Shown: piece after piece, positions 1-7,805 of the stretch
Layout: every line of letters begins with the position of its first letter
Numbering within the stretch: the first letter of the stretch is position 1
Assembly (NCBI GenBank): GCA_022866645.1
Contig: JALHUQ010000412.1
Span: 1-12,960, forward strand
Source: Woeseiaceae bacterium
Lineage (GTDB): Bacteria > Pseudomonadota > Gammaproteobacteria > Steroidobacterales > Woeseiaceae
Direction: 5' to 3'
Length of the DNA: 12,960 bases
Notes under the pieces: model-generated
What the model saw: the letters and a program-made list of their open reading frames with translations, nothing else
Databases searched by the model: none
What the model was told of the DNA's origin: nothing
Made by a program: the position numbers and the translations under genes

Positions 1-103
1 CAGCCGACACCGTGCCGATCGATCCACCCACAGTATTGTTCTCGGCGCCAAGAACAACATCAACAACCGCGAGCAGCAGGATAGCGACCAGTATTCGCGT
101 CAT
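1..103 (-). CDS. Secreted protein of unknown function, N-terminal fragment
   Basis: An open frame starts with ATG at 103 and runs off the left edge without a stop, showing 34 residues. They begin MTRILVAILLLAVVDVVLGA, a typical Sec signal peptide: a basic residue at position 3, a hydrophobic core at about 4-18, and a plausible signal peptidase I site after LGA (residue 20). There is no lipobox cysteine. The start lies 8 bases downstream of the stop of the FlgO-like/TPR membrane protein gene on the same strand, so the two are probably co-transcribed. Only a weak GAAG precedes the ATG. The mature part seen (ENNTVGGSIG...) is too short to place in a family. A start at 60 in another frame is also open but gives no signal peptide, so I prefer 103. 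Confidence 0.55.
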   Translation of the reverse strand, partial: MTRILVAILLLAVVDVVLGAENNTVGGSIGTVSA

Positions 104-111
104 CTTCGGGT

Positions 112-1986
112 TTACCAATCCTTGAGCGGAAACTCCATCGTAGTCTGCGGCGGCCAGGGCAGGCTGCCTTCCTTGAGTTTGGCGGCGAAGTTCGGCGTTG
201 CGTCCATGTCCCAGGGAGCGCCGCAGGCGCACCACACAGCAATCTGGGCCAGGGTGGCGGATCCGAAATGGTGCCGGTCAATCGTTGCGGCCATGCGATT
301 GACAGCCTCACGTTGGCCGCCCCAGGCGGAAATGATCAGCGGCCAAAACATATCGCTGGGATCGGCAGCTTTGTATTCATTCAAAAATCTTTCGAAGCTC
401 GCCTGATCGCCTTCGTGGGCTGCCAGCAATGCCTTGAACTGGAGTGCGAGAAGGTCGTCGTGAATATGATCCGCGATCTCCTGCCGGGCCTCGTCGTTCT
501 GGCCGTTTGCGATCAGCGTTCGAATCAAGGCCGTGCTAAGCCAGGCACCGGGCGCGATCAGCGAGCCCTCGCGGGCAATTCTCAAGGCCTCTACTTTATC
601 CCCCATCCTGAGTGCGGACCGCGCACTATTGAACCAGGACAATGAACGGCGAGGGTCGCAGGCGAGGATCTTCCTGGAGCGATCGAAGTGGTTTTTCGAA
701 TAGCCAAAAGCGTTCGCAATAATCGGTGTCCAATTCCCGTCGTCACAGCCGGGCGCAGCCAGAGCGCGTTCAATCCGGCCACCGATTCCGAGCCAGTTAT
801 CGCTGATAAACGCCAGATCGAGCTCCGTCAGCAATCGGGTTTCCGGCGTTTTCGCATAGCGCACGGCGGCCTCATAGTCCGCGATCGCATGCGGATAGGC
901 GCCAGCGACATCCTCATCGGATATCCCCGCTGCGTTATACAAGCCCGATGCGGCCTGGCTCAGCACATGTATGAACAGATCGGAATGGTCCATGTAGACC
1001 TGGGAAAAAGTGGGCACACGTTCGATGACCTGTTCGAAGTACGCGTTTGCCCGCCGCAAGCCCGCAATCGTTTCAATTTCGCCGTGCGCCTGTTCGTAAA
1101 CTTCCAGGCCTTTCTGGTAAATCGTAAATGCTTCGACGTCGCGCAGGCCCGCCTGCTTCATCGCTTCGCGCTTGCGTTTATCGAGTACGACGTCCATCGC
1201 GGACGCGATTTGTTCTGCGATACTTTCCTGCACGGCAATGGTGTCCGTGGAGCTACTGTCAAAATTTTCGGACCACAGGTGAAAACCATCGTTGGCGCGA
1301 ATCAATTGCGCCGTCACTCGCAAGCGATCACCGGATCGGCGTACCGAGCCTTCCACGACATGTTTCACACCCAGCGCGGTGGCTATCTCCTGAATCGGGA
1401 TATCCTGACCCTTGAACGAAAACGCCGAGGTCCGTGCGGTAACGAGTAGCTCCGGCAATTGTGCCAGCGAATTGAGTATCTCCTCGGTCAGGCCATCGGC
1501 GAAGTACTCGTCATCGGGACCGCTGCTCATGGCGACGAAGGGCAGGACGGCTACGGACTTCTCGGACAGCTCGGTCTTGACTATTTCCTGGGTTTCGCTG
1601 CCCGTGGTCGCTTGTGCCGCCGGCTCTATCTCTGTAGTCGTTTCCGCAGCAAATTTATCCCAGGCAAACCACGTCAATGCCACGAGCAGGACGGCAATTA
1701 TGGTGCGGTCGAGTTTGTGGCCAGTCTGCGAGGCGATGGACTGGCTGCGATCGACATCCTTTTCACGTTTGAGTCCCTCGGGCGTCAATTCGAAAGCCCA
1801 CGCGAATAGCAGAACGAGTGGCAGCCCGAGCAGCAAGATGACAACGATGGTTTTGAGCACCCAGTCCGGCGCACCGAAGTTCTCAAATGCGAACTCAGCG
1901 ATTTGGGCAATGACCCAGCCGATAACAGCATAGGCAATACCAACACGGACCACGTTGCGACGTTTTAGCTCAGCAAATAAAGACAT
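112..1986 (-). CDS. Three-TM membrane protein with FlgO/TolB-like domain and degenerate TPRs
   Basis: The protein has 624 residues. It starts with a short amphipathic stretch (MSLFAELKRRN) and has three likely membrane segments at about 13-34, 43-66 and 94-110, with the charged loop LTPEGLKREKDVDRSQS between the second and third. After an acidic, Thr-rich linker, residues about 144-270 (SVAVLPFVAMSSGPDDEYFA..., VEGSVRRSGDRLRVTAQL) form the FlgO/TolB-N-like domain usually found behind adenylate cyclase, kinase or winged-helix modules. About 285-560 is helical with degenerate TPR-like repeats. Such proteins are known from many gammaproteobacteria, often in several copies, and are called TPR or adenylate-cyclase-like proteins, but no cyclase or DNA-binding domain is present here. 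The layout suggests a membrane-anchored scaffold with most of the protein on one side of the membrane; its partner is unknown. The secreted-protein gene follows 8 bases downstream. No Shine-Dalgarno sequence precedes the ATG. Family assignment is firm, function is not. Confidence 0.85.
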   Translation of the reverse strand: MSLFAELKRRNVVRVGIAYAVIGWVIAQIAEFAFENFGAPDWVLKTIVVILLLGLPLVLLFAWAFELTPEGLKREKDVDRSQSIASQTGHKLDRTIIAVLLVALTWFAWDKFAAETTTEIEPAAQATTGSETQEIVKTELSEKSVAVLPFVAMSSGPDDEYFADGLTEEILNSLAQLPELLVTARTSAFSFKGQDIPIQEIATALGVKHVVEGSVRRSGDRLRVTAQLIRANDGFHLWSENFDSSSTDTIAVQESIAEQIASAMDVVLDKRKREAMKQAGLRDVEAFTIYQKGLEVYEQAHGEIETIAGLRRANAYFEQVIERVPTFSQVYMDHSDLFIHVLSQAASGLYNAAGISDEDVAGAYPHAIADYEAAVRYAKTPETRLLTELDLAFISDNWLGIGGRIERALAAPGCDDGNWTPIIANAFGYSKNHFDRSRKILACDPRRSLSWFNSARSALRMGDKVEALRIAREGSLIAPGAWLSTALIRTLIANGQNDEARQEIADHIHDDLLALQFKALLAAHEGDQASFERFLNEYKAADPSDMFWPLIISAWGGQREAVNRMAATIDRHHFGSATLAQIAVWCACGAPWDMDATPNFAAKLKEGSLPWPPQTTMEFPLKDW

Positions 1987-2018
1987 TATTGTTTTTTGGG
2001 CCCCGCCGGAAAGCGCAC

Positions 2019-2024
2019 AGTATA
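2019..2024 (-). promoter_or_regulatory. Candidate -10 box for the FlgO-like/TPR protein gene
   Basis: On the minus strand TATACT matches five of six bases of the TATAAT consensus. It lies 32 bases upstream of the ATG at 1986, which would give a leader of about 25 bases. No good -35 box is found 16-18 bases further upstream, so this is a weak prediction from one element only. Confidence 0.3.
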
Positions 2025-2078
2025 CCGGGAAATCTGCTCAGGACCGCACCGCCTCTTGAAATCGAAATCAGCGTAAGA

Positions 2079-2107
2079 TTGTGCGACGCCTCATTCTTGA
2101 CAATAAT
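2079..2107 (+). promoter_or_regulatory. Candidate promoter for the Rieske oxygenase gene
   Basis: TTGTGC (2079-2084) and AATAAT (2102-2107) are separated by 17 bases. The -10 box matches five of six consensus bases, the -35 box only three. The start codon begins 6 bases after the -10 box, so transcription would begin at or next to the A of the ATG and give a leaderless mRNA. This fits the absence of any Shine-Dalgarno sequence before this gene but is unproven. Confidence 0.35.
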
Positions 2108-2112
2108 CCCGC

Positions 2113-3249
2113 ATGACTTTGCTGACTGAACTCAAGCCGACACTACCGAGCCCCTGGTATTACGATCCGGATCACTACGTACGCGAGCTTCGCGCGATCT
2201 GGTATCGCGACTGGGTGTGCGTCGGGAGGCTCGAAGAGGTTCCATTGGCCGGCGACTACCGGGTGGTTGCTGTCGGTGAGCAGAGGCTTATCGTTACGCG
2301 CAATGGAGTAGGGCAGGTTAAGGTGTTTCACAATACTTGCCGACATCGCGGCTCGACGCTTTGTACGGCCGAGGAGGGCCACTTTCCCAATGGCCGGATC
2401 ATCTGCCCTTACCATACATGGACCTACTCTCTCGACGGCGAGCTTCTGGCAACGCCATCGCGAGTTGAAACGGACGATTTCCGTGCGCGCGATTTTTCGC
2501 TCTATGCCGTTCATTCGGACAATTGGGGCGGATTCCTGTTCGTCAACCTGAGCTCCGCGCCTGCTGAATCGCTGATTGATTTTCTTGGCGTCGAGGCAAA
2601 GGAACTCGAGAGCTGGCCGCTCGCTGACATGGTGTCCGTGCATCAGGAGCATGCTGAGCTCAAGTGCAACTGGAAGGTTTTTTGGGAGAACTACAGTGAG
2701 TGCTATCACTGTCCTCGATTGCATCCCGAGTTATGCAAGGTGGTTCCCGCCTACAAAAAAGGATTACTAAGTCACGCCGATGATCCGGAGTGGCAAGCCT
2801 GCGATGATGACGGCAGACCGCGGGTTGCAGCGGGTAAGAAGACCTGGACACTGGATGGTCAGTCGTCCTTGCCGTTGATTGAGGGACTGAGCGACGCCGA
2901 GCGTGACATCGGCATGAATTTCGCGTCGTTCACCGCCTGCCTGTTTGTCGTCGGACACCCGGACTACGTGCGCAGCGTGCGACTCGTGCCGACCGGGCCT
3001 GAATCGGTCACTCTCGTTATCGACTGGCTATTGCTGCCCGGAGTTGCCGAATCGCACGGGAGCGAGATCGAGCCGATGTTAGAGCTGGGTCGCCTGGTCG
3101 TTGAGCAAGATGGCAGAGCCTGCGAACTCAACCAGCAGGGTCTCAGAAGCTCACGGCATGAGAGCGGCGTTCTCGTGCCGCAGGAATACGGACTCTGGGA
3201 ATTTCATGAGTGGCTGCGCGGGAAGCTGGCCGACGATCGATCAGCCTAA
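2113..3249 (+). CDS. Rieske non-haem iron oxygenase alpha subunit, quaternary-ammonium demethylase type
   Basis: The 378-residue length is usual for alpha subunits of the GbcA/CntA/stachydrine-demethylase branch. The Rieske 2Fe-2S ligands are C76, H78 (CRH) and C98, H101 (CPYH). The catalytic domain has NWKVFWENYSECYHC, giving iron ligands H199 and H204, with D333 in EQDGRACELNQQGL as the likely third. The residue bridging the Rieske centre of one subunit to the iron of the next is Glu196. With H199 and H204 it keeps the spacing of Asp205/H208/H213 of naphthalene dioxygenase; carnitine monooxygenase CntA also has Glu there. Expected role: O2-dependent oxidation of a small substrate, perhaps N-demethylation of a betaine-like compound, using electrons from a reductase. 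No reductase or ferredoxin gene lies in the window. The ATG chosen places the usual LPSPWYYDPDHY segment near the N-terminus. The substrate cannot be read from sequence. Confidence 0.93.
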   Translation: MTLLTELKPTLPSPWYYDPDHYVRELRAIWYRDWVCVGRLEEVPLAGDYRVVAVGEQRLIVTRNGVGQVKVFHNTCRHRGSTLCTAEEGHFPNGRIICPYHTWTYSLDGELLATPSRVETDDFRARDFSLYAVHSDNWGGFLFVNLSSAPAESLIDFLGVEAKELESWPLADMVSVHQEHAELKCNWKVFWENYSECYHCPRLHPELCKVVPAYKKGLLSHADDPEWQACDDDGRPRVAAGKKTWTLDGQSSLPLIEGLSDAERDIGMNFASFTACLFVVGHPDYVRSVRLVPTGPESVTLVIDWLLLPGVAESHGSEIEPMLELGRLVVEQDGRACELNQQGLRSSRHESGVLVPQEYGLWEFHEWLRGKLADDRSA

Positions 3250-4139
3250 GCGAATCCGCCCAGCGACTTTTTGAGATCACGCAGCAGGTTTCGCAAAGTA
3301 CCGGACAGCAAAACAAACTCGGTATCCATTTTTGCCAACGGATCGTTGTTATTGTCGGCGTCGCTGTCATCGTCCATGCCGAGAAAGCGTAGTTTGGAAA
3401 TAACGCCACTATCGCTCAGCACACAGCTCATGACGTTGTCATATTCGATAGCGAGATGGGTTAAGCGCATGCCGTTCGCGACGTGATTGCGGATCGTCTG
3501 GTCGGTGAGGTCAAAATCGGTCCAGCGAACGATCGAGCCGATATCGGCTGGATCCTGCATGCGACATTCGCGACCGACTGCAAACTGCTTCGGCGCAGCG
3601 CCGAAAAATACTGCACTCAGTAGCTCATCGACCGGCTGCATGAATTTCAACGGGCGTATATTCAAGCCATCAATCGACGCTTGCAGCCGGCGCACAAATC
3701 GTTCGGCGGCAGCGTCCTGTGCGGCGTCGATTCCAAGGATTTTTTCCGCCAGGTCTACATAACCCCAGAGCCGGTCGGATTTTCGCATTGCTTTCGGCAT
3801 GAGCTCATCGCGTGCTTCGGCTTTGAGGCGGCGCTTTTCCCGTGGGCTGGGCGCTTCCTGCATGCGCTCGCGATACTCCTCGATACGAACTTCCAGTTCC
3901 TCATTGATGACTGATGGCGGCAAGACGCGAGACTGGCTGCGGAGTCTGATGAGGTCGGCACCGTTCACTCGCCGGGCGAGCGAATCCCCGGCGTCCTGAT
4001 CGACCGCGATCCAGCCGGAACTGCGCTCCGTCAGTGGTCCACAAGGTTTGAACCCGGCTTTTTCAAGGTTCTGGGACAAACTTTCTTCACTAGCGGGCCA
4101 GCTACCGTCGAGGCGGTAGAAACGTAAATTTCGAAACAT
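3246..4139 (-). CDS. rdgC: Recombination-associated protein RdgC
   Basis: The 297 residues match RdgC along the whole length (the E. coli protein has 303). Family features include the N-terminal MFRNLRFYRL, LPPSVINEEL with a charged helical stretch (EERxRMQEAPSPREKRRLK-like) at about 78-110, and the C-terminal segment around LTHLAIEYDN and LRFLGMDDDSDADNNN. RdgC forms a ring-shaped dimer that binds double-stranded DNA without sequence preference and can restrain RecA filament formation. It acts in the nucleoid during recombination and replication restart. The gene is 77 bases downstream of the aminotransferase gene but has its own well-spaced promoter, so it need not belong to that operon. 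Its stop codon overlaps the stop of the convergent Rieske gene. No Shine-Dalgarno sequence is visible before the ATG. Confidence 0.96.
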   Translation of the reverse strand: MFRNLRFYRLDGSWPASEESLSQNLEKAGFKPCGPLTERSSGWIAVDQDAGDSLARRVNGADLIRLRSQSRVLPPSVINEELEVRIEEYRERMQEAPSPREKRRLKAEARDELMPKAMRKSDRLWGYVDLAEKILGIDAAQDAAAERFVRRLQASIDGLNIRPLKFMQPVDELLSAVFFGAAPKQFAVGRECRMQDPADIGSIVRWTDFDLTDQTIRNHVANGMRLTHLAIEYDNVMSCVLSDSGVISKLRFLGMDDDSDADNNNDPLAKMDTEFVLLSGTLRNLLRDLKKSLGGFA

Positions 4140-4169
4140 AGGAGATCAGCAAGAAGAGTGGGGCGGCGC

Positions 4170-4198
4170 AGTATCCGCATTTTTTTCTGCAATGTCAC
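4170..4198 (-). promoter_or_regulatory. Candidate sigma70-type promoter of rdgC
   Basis: On the minus strand GTGACA (4198-4193) matches five of six -35 bases and GATACT (4175-4170) four of six -10 bases, with a spacer of exactly 17 bases. Transcription would start near 4163 and give a leader of about 24 bases before the rdgC ATG at 4139. The element lies entirely between the aminotransferase stop and rdgC, which suits an independent rdgC promoter. Confidence 0.5.
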
Positions 4199-4216
4199 CC
4201 CTGCCGGTCGAGCGTG

Positions 4217-5347
4217 TTAAAAAAGTGGCCGCATGCGTTTGATGCCTGCACGAATATCATCGCTGTTGTAATGCGCGAAGCTGAGACGCAGGCAGTTGTT
4301 GAGTTGTCCTTTGCTGGAGAAGACAGCACCACTCTGAAAGCCCGTTTCGAATTCGCGTGCTTTATCACGCAGCGGGGCGGTGTCTACAGTCTCATCAAAC
4401 GAAAGCCAGAAAAAATAGCCGCCCTCAGGTCGCTTCCATTTTGCAATGCCTGAAAAACTTTCCTTTAGGGCGTTGTCCATCGCCTCAACTCTGTCGCGAT
4501 ACTCGCGTTTAAGCTTTTCAACGTGCGTGACGAGTGAGCCGTTGTCGATGGTCTGTCGAACTATGTGCGAGCTGAAGTGATTGATACTGCCGCCGCTGTT
4601 GATAAAGCCATGAGCAATTAACTTGTCTCTCAGGGACTCGCAAGTTTGTATCCAGCCCAGACGCATGCCGGGCGCCAGAATTTTCGAAAACGAACCGAGC
4701 GACACGACACGTTCGCTTGAGGTCATGGTTCCGTAAGCCGGTGGTGGCGGGTCGCAATAATAGAGTAGCTGGTAGACCTCGTCGGCGACGATCAGAAAGT
4801 CGTGCTCGACAGCCAATTCCACAATCTGCCTTCGACGCTCGGCCGACGTGCATTGTCCACCCGGATTGTGGTAGCTCGGAATCGTATAAAGGAATGCGGG
4901 ACTGTGCGACTTAAGCTCGCGACGCAACTCGTCAACATCAAGGCCGTCATCGTCAACAGGGATACCAACGAGCTTGAGGCCGTGATCGCGGAATATCTGA
5001 AACGCCAGAAAATAGCTGGGCTCTTCTACAAAGACGGTATCACCGGGTTTCGCGTACACAGCCGACACCATATCCAGCGCTTGAGAGTTACCGCCGGTGA
5101 CAAATAGTTCTTTCGTTGCGGCGGCAGCGCCATAGCCGGTGGTCAAGAACCCCGCAAGCGAATCGAGAAAACGCCCATCGCCTTCGGTAACCCCGTAGTT
5201 GAATTCGAAGGGTTCCGCGTTCGCAAAAAACGATGCGCTGGCGCGGCCGATGAGCTCGGCCGGCAGGAGATCGGCTGACGGCTGGCCGATGCCGAAATTG
5301 ATCGTTCCGGGCGGCGCTGCACCGTCAAAGGTTACGATGTTTTTCAT
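4217..5347 (-). CDS. PLP-dependent aminotransferase, fold type I (class I/II)
   Basis: The 376 residues cover a complete fold-type I aminotransferase. Visible landmarks are the N-terminal INFGIGQPSADLLP, GGNSQAL (85-91) in the phosphate-binding position, SYHNPGGQ with N161, D189 and Y192 in VADEVYQLLYY, the Schiff-base lysine K222 in SLGSFSKILAPGMRLGW, and R354 in LRLSFA, the expected substrate carboxylate ligand. The overall pattern is closest to the group of 2-aminoadipate/aromatic/branched-chain transaminases related to the MocR catalytic domain, but there is no N-terminal helix-turn-helix. It should move an amino group between an amino acid and a 2-oxoacid in the cytoplasm; the amino donor is not evident. 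The ATG overlaps the TGA of the upstream dehydrogenase gene (ATGA), so translation is probably coupled. A weak AGGCGA precedes the start. No U-rich terminator follows the stop. Confidence 0.9.
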   Translation of the reverse strand: MKNIVTFDGAAPPGTINFGIGQPSADLLPAELIGRASASFFANAEPFEFNYGVTEGDGRFLDSLAGFLTTGYGAAAATKELFVTGGNSQALDMVSAVYAKPGDTVFVEEPSYFLAFQIFRDHGLKLVGIPVDDDGLDVDELRRELKSHSPAFLYTIPSYHNPGGQCTSAERRRQIVELAVEHDFLIVADEVYQLLYYCDPPPPAYGTMTSSERVVSLGSFSKILAPGMRLGWIQTCESLRDKLIAHGFINSGGSINHFSSHIVRQTIDNGSLVTHVEKLKREYRDRVEAMDNALKESFSGIAKWKRPEGGYFFWLSFDETVDTAPLRDKAREFETGFQSGAVFSSKGQLNNCLRLSFAHYNSDDIRAGIKRMRPLF

Positions 5348-6315
5348 AGAACATATCGCCTGACGTTCTCGTGTTTACCGTCCAGGAACAAGCGAATATT
5401 GCCTGTCGATATCCTGCGGTTCTCCAATATCGATGCATCTGAATAGAACGCGACATGCGGCGTAAGAATGACGTTGCCACGACCGGTCAGTTTCGATGTC
5501 CGTAGATCCGGAGACTCTTCGCCCAATACGTCGAGGCCCGCTCCAGAGATGTTGCCGTTATCGAGCGCCTCCACCAGGGCGGCTTCATCAATCAACGCGC
5601 CGCGTGCGCAGTTGATCACAAAGGGTTTCTGATTCATCTTCCGGAAAGCACTCGCATCCAGTAAGTGTTTGTTATTCGCTGACAAGCCGCAGTTCAGGCT
5701 GATGATGTTTGCCTCGGAAAAAAGCTGATCCAGACCGCAAAGCCGAACGCCAAGATCGGTCGCCTTTTCTTCGTTCGGAAAAGGATCGTACGCCATGAGT
5801 TTTAGCCCGAAGCCACCGGCCCGGCGAGCAAGCGCCTGACCAATCTTGCCGAAGCCCACTATGCCGAGGGCCAGATCTCGCATGCGAGCAAGACCGCTCA
5901 GCGCGTCGAACTGCCAGCGCTTATCTTTCTGTACCTGTTCATGATATTCGGGCAGCCGTCGACAAAGCGCGAGCATCAACAGCATCGCATGATCGGCGAC
6001 TTCGTCGGTGCAATATTCATCTATAGCGCAAACGCGGATTCCGGCATCCGCGGCTGCCTTGAGGTCAACCTTGTCGTAGCCCGTTGCTGCCACCGAGATG
6101 AGTCGGCATCGCGGCAATTGCTCGATGACCTTTCTTGAAAATGGGGAGTAGTCCGTCAAAACAGCATCTGCATCCAGGCAGGCCGCGGTGAGGCGGTCTT
6201 CATTACCATCGCAGGCGTAATGCACAAGTTCGATATCCGGGCCAAGTATCGAGCGCTCGACGGAGAGCTCGCGCCCCGCGTTTTCAGGGATTTCGGCGAC
6301 CACCACTCGCGTCAT
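5344..6315 (-). CDS. NAD-dependent D-2-hydroxyacid dehydrogenase family protein
   Basis: The 323 residues have the two-lobed layout of the D-isomer-specific 2-hydroxyacid dehydrogenase family. The substrate lobe carries VAATGYDKVDL and the gate segment DEVADHAMLLMLAL. The nucleotide lobe begins at about 148 with GIVGFGKIG (GxGxxG at 154-159), followed by D177 in AYDPF, which favours NAD over NADP. The catalytic residues are R238 (NCARGALID), E267 (LDVLGEES) and H287 (TPHVAFYS), with the 29 and 20 residue spacings of the CtBP/phosphoglycerate dehydrogenase group. It should interconvert a 2-oxoacid and a D-2-hydroxyacid. It is joined by ATGA overlaps to the symporter gene upstream and the aminotransferase gene downstream, so its oxoacid is probably the one made or used by the aminotransferase. 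GGGA lies a few bases before the ATG and may act as a weak ribosome site. Substrate unknown. Confidence 0.92.
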   Translation of the reverse strand: MTRVVVAEIPENAGRELSVERSILGPDIELVHYACDGNEDRLTAACLDADAVLTDYSPFSRKVIEQLPRCRLISVAATGYDKVDLKAAADAGIRVCAIDEYCTDEVADHAMLLMLALCRRLPEYHEQVQKDKRWQFDALSGLARMRDLALGIVGFGKIGQALARRAGGFGLKLMAYDPFPNEEKATDLGVRLCGLDQLFSEANIISLNCGLSANNKHLLDASAFRKMNQKPFVINCARGALIDEAALVEALDNGNISGAGLDVLGEESPDLRTSKLTGRGNVILTPHVAFYSDASILENRRISTGNIRLFLDGKHENVRRYVL

Positions 6316-7715
6316 TTTTTCCCGCCAGTAGCCAGGCTAATTCCAAAAAAGGTCACTACGGATATGAGCAAGCCTGGCCACAGCGGATCGAGACTGAATA
6401 CGGGCGCGACGTCCATCGCCGATGCTGTGTACCAGGCGATGACAGTTATCAGCGACAGAGCGATGCTCCAGAATGCGGCAGATGAGTTGACGTTCTTCCC
6501 TGTCACCATTGCTATGGTCGGTACGAACAACCCCGCTGAGTTAATCGTAAATGCGATCAGCAAAATATCCACAACGTCCTCCATCCGCCATGCCATCAAC
6601 GCAGAAGCAATGCCGACCGTGGCCGCGAGGATCATGCTGATTCGAAATAACTTCTTCGGCGCGACGTCGGGGTCGAAGTAGCGCTGATAGATGTCACGGC
6701 TGCCGTTTGCCGCGGCAGTCAGAATACAGATGTCAGCAGTCGACATTAACGCAGCGAGAATTCCGACCAGCATCAATCCTTTGAGTCCGACGGGAAAAAT
6801 ATCAATAACCAGTCGGGATAAAATATCGCCGCTGTTTTCGACGCCGGGATAAAGTACTGCGGCCGTCAGACCGAGCCAAATGGTCCCGATGGCGAGTGGC
6901 ACCAGGAACAACGCCGCAAGCAGCGCACCGCGTCTCGCAACCGTCTCATTCTTCGCCGCGAACGTTCTCGTGAAGTTGTCCATACCGACGAAGAAACTCA
7001 TGGGGAGCGAGACGCCCAGTGCGACCATGGTTGGCACGCCCCAGTTCGTCGGATTGAAATGCCCGATGGGTGTCTGGGTTGTGAGAGCTTCCACAGTACC
7101 GCCATGCAGGATCGCAACCGGAATGCCGACGATGACGATGCCGACAAATAGCAGCGTGAATTGCACGTAGTCGGTATAGGCGACGGCCAGAAAACCGCCC
7201 GTTGCGGTGTACAGGACAATGACGGAGCTCGCGAGAAACAGTGACGAGGGATAGTCCCAACCGAGCAGGCTGCTTAAGATGGCGCCGGCTGCAGCAAGTT
7301 GACCCGCTGAAAAACCGACGTAAGCGATGATGGTCGTAATAGTAGCGACGATCCGTGTACGACTGTCATAGCGGGTCTCTATGAAATCCGGATAGGTCAG
7401 TAACTGATGTTCGTTGCCACGACGTTTTACGCGGGCGGCAAACAGCAATCCGAATAAGGAACAACCAATGACCATACAGGTGATGTACCAGCCGCCCGAG
7501 ATACCGAACGCGTAAACCTTCGCCGTGCCGCCAACGATCGTCGCGCCGCCTACCCAGGATGCCAGCCAAAGGCAGGCGATGGAAAACGTGCCGAGTTTGC
7601 CACCGGCAACGAAGAATTCCTCGACGGTATTCTGACGGCGACTCGCATAAAGCCCGATAGCGATCATGAGCGCGAGGTAGGCAAAGATGATGCCGGTGTC
7701 TATGGGATCAAGCAT
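6312..7715 (-). CDS. Sodium:solute symporter family (SSS) transporter
   Basis: This is a 467-residue, strongly hydrophobic protein with about 13 membrane segments. It shows SSS family marks: the cytoplasmic loop SRRQNTVEEFFVAGGKLG after the first segment, the glycine-rich LASWVGGATIVGG of the first core helix, TGGFLAVAYTDYVQF, and a Ser-Thr pair in ILAALMSTADICIL (S325-T326) where vSGLT-like proteins bind Na+ at the Na2 site. It should import an organic solute, probably a carboxylate or amino acid, with sodium. As first gene of a run with a hydroxyacid dehydrogenase and an aminotransferase, joined by an ATGA overlap, it probably supplies their substrate. I chose the ATG at 7715; a TTG at 7724 in the same frame would add three residues but has no ribosome site. 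No convincing promoter was found in the 129 bases before the divergent helicase gene. Confidence 0.92.
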   Translation of the reverse strand: MLDPIDTGIIFAYLALMIAIGLYASRRQNTVEEFFVAGGKLGTFSIACLWLASWVGGATIVGGTAKVYAFGISGGWYITCMVIGCSLFGLLFAARVKRRGNEHQLLTYPDFIETRYDSRTRIVATITTIIAYVGFSAGQLAAAGAILSSLLGWDYPSSLFLASSVIVLYTATGGFLAVAYTDYVQFTLLFVGIVIVGIPVAILHGGTVEALTTQTPIGHFNPTNWGVPTMVALGVSLPMSFFVGMDNFTRTFAAKNETVARRGALLAALFLVPLAIGTIWLGLTAAVLYPGVENSGDILSRLVIDIFPVGLKGLMLVGILAALMSTADICILTAAANGSRDIYQRYFDPDVAPKKLFRISMILAATVGIASALMAWRMEDVVDILLIAFTINSAGLFVPTIAMVTGKNVNSSAAFWSIALSLITVIAWYTASAMDVAPVFSLDPLWPGLLISVVTFFGISLATGGKK

Positions 7716-7805
7716 GAGGGCCAATTTACAGTGTTTTGGGCTGAACTACAGTCTGACCCGCAGGGCTGTGATGGTCGTCTTGCTAACCCGCGGTGGAGCG
7801 GATAG

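Noticed and set aside
688..1449. Long open frame (253 codons) on the plus strand
   Set aside because: It lies wholly opposite the FlgO-like/TPR gene, whose domain matches are clear. The translation has no recognisable domain and looks like a frame shadow of GC-rich coding DNA.
2097..2102. Perfect TTGACA just before the Rieske start
   Set aside because: A -10 box at 16-18 bases would fall inside the gene at about 2120 and none is seen there, so it is unlikely to act as a -35 box for this gene.
7716..7724. TTG start three codons before the chosen ATG of the symporter gene
   Set aside because: It has no ribosome site and adds only three residues. ATG at 7715 is the simpler choice, though TTG cannot be excluded.
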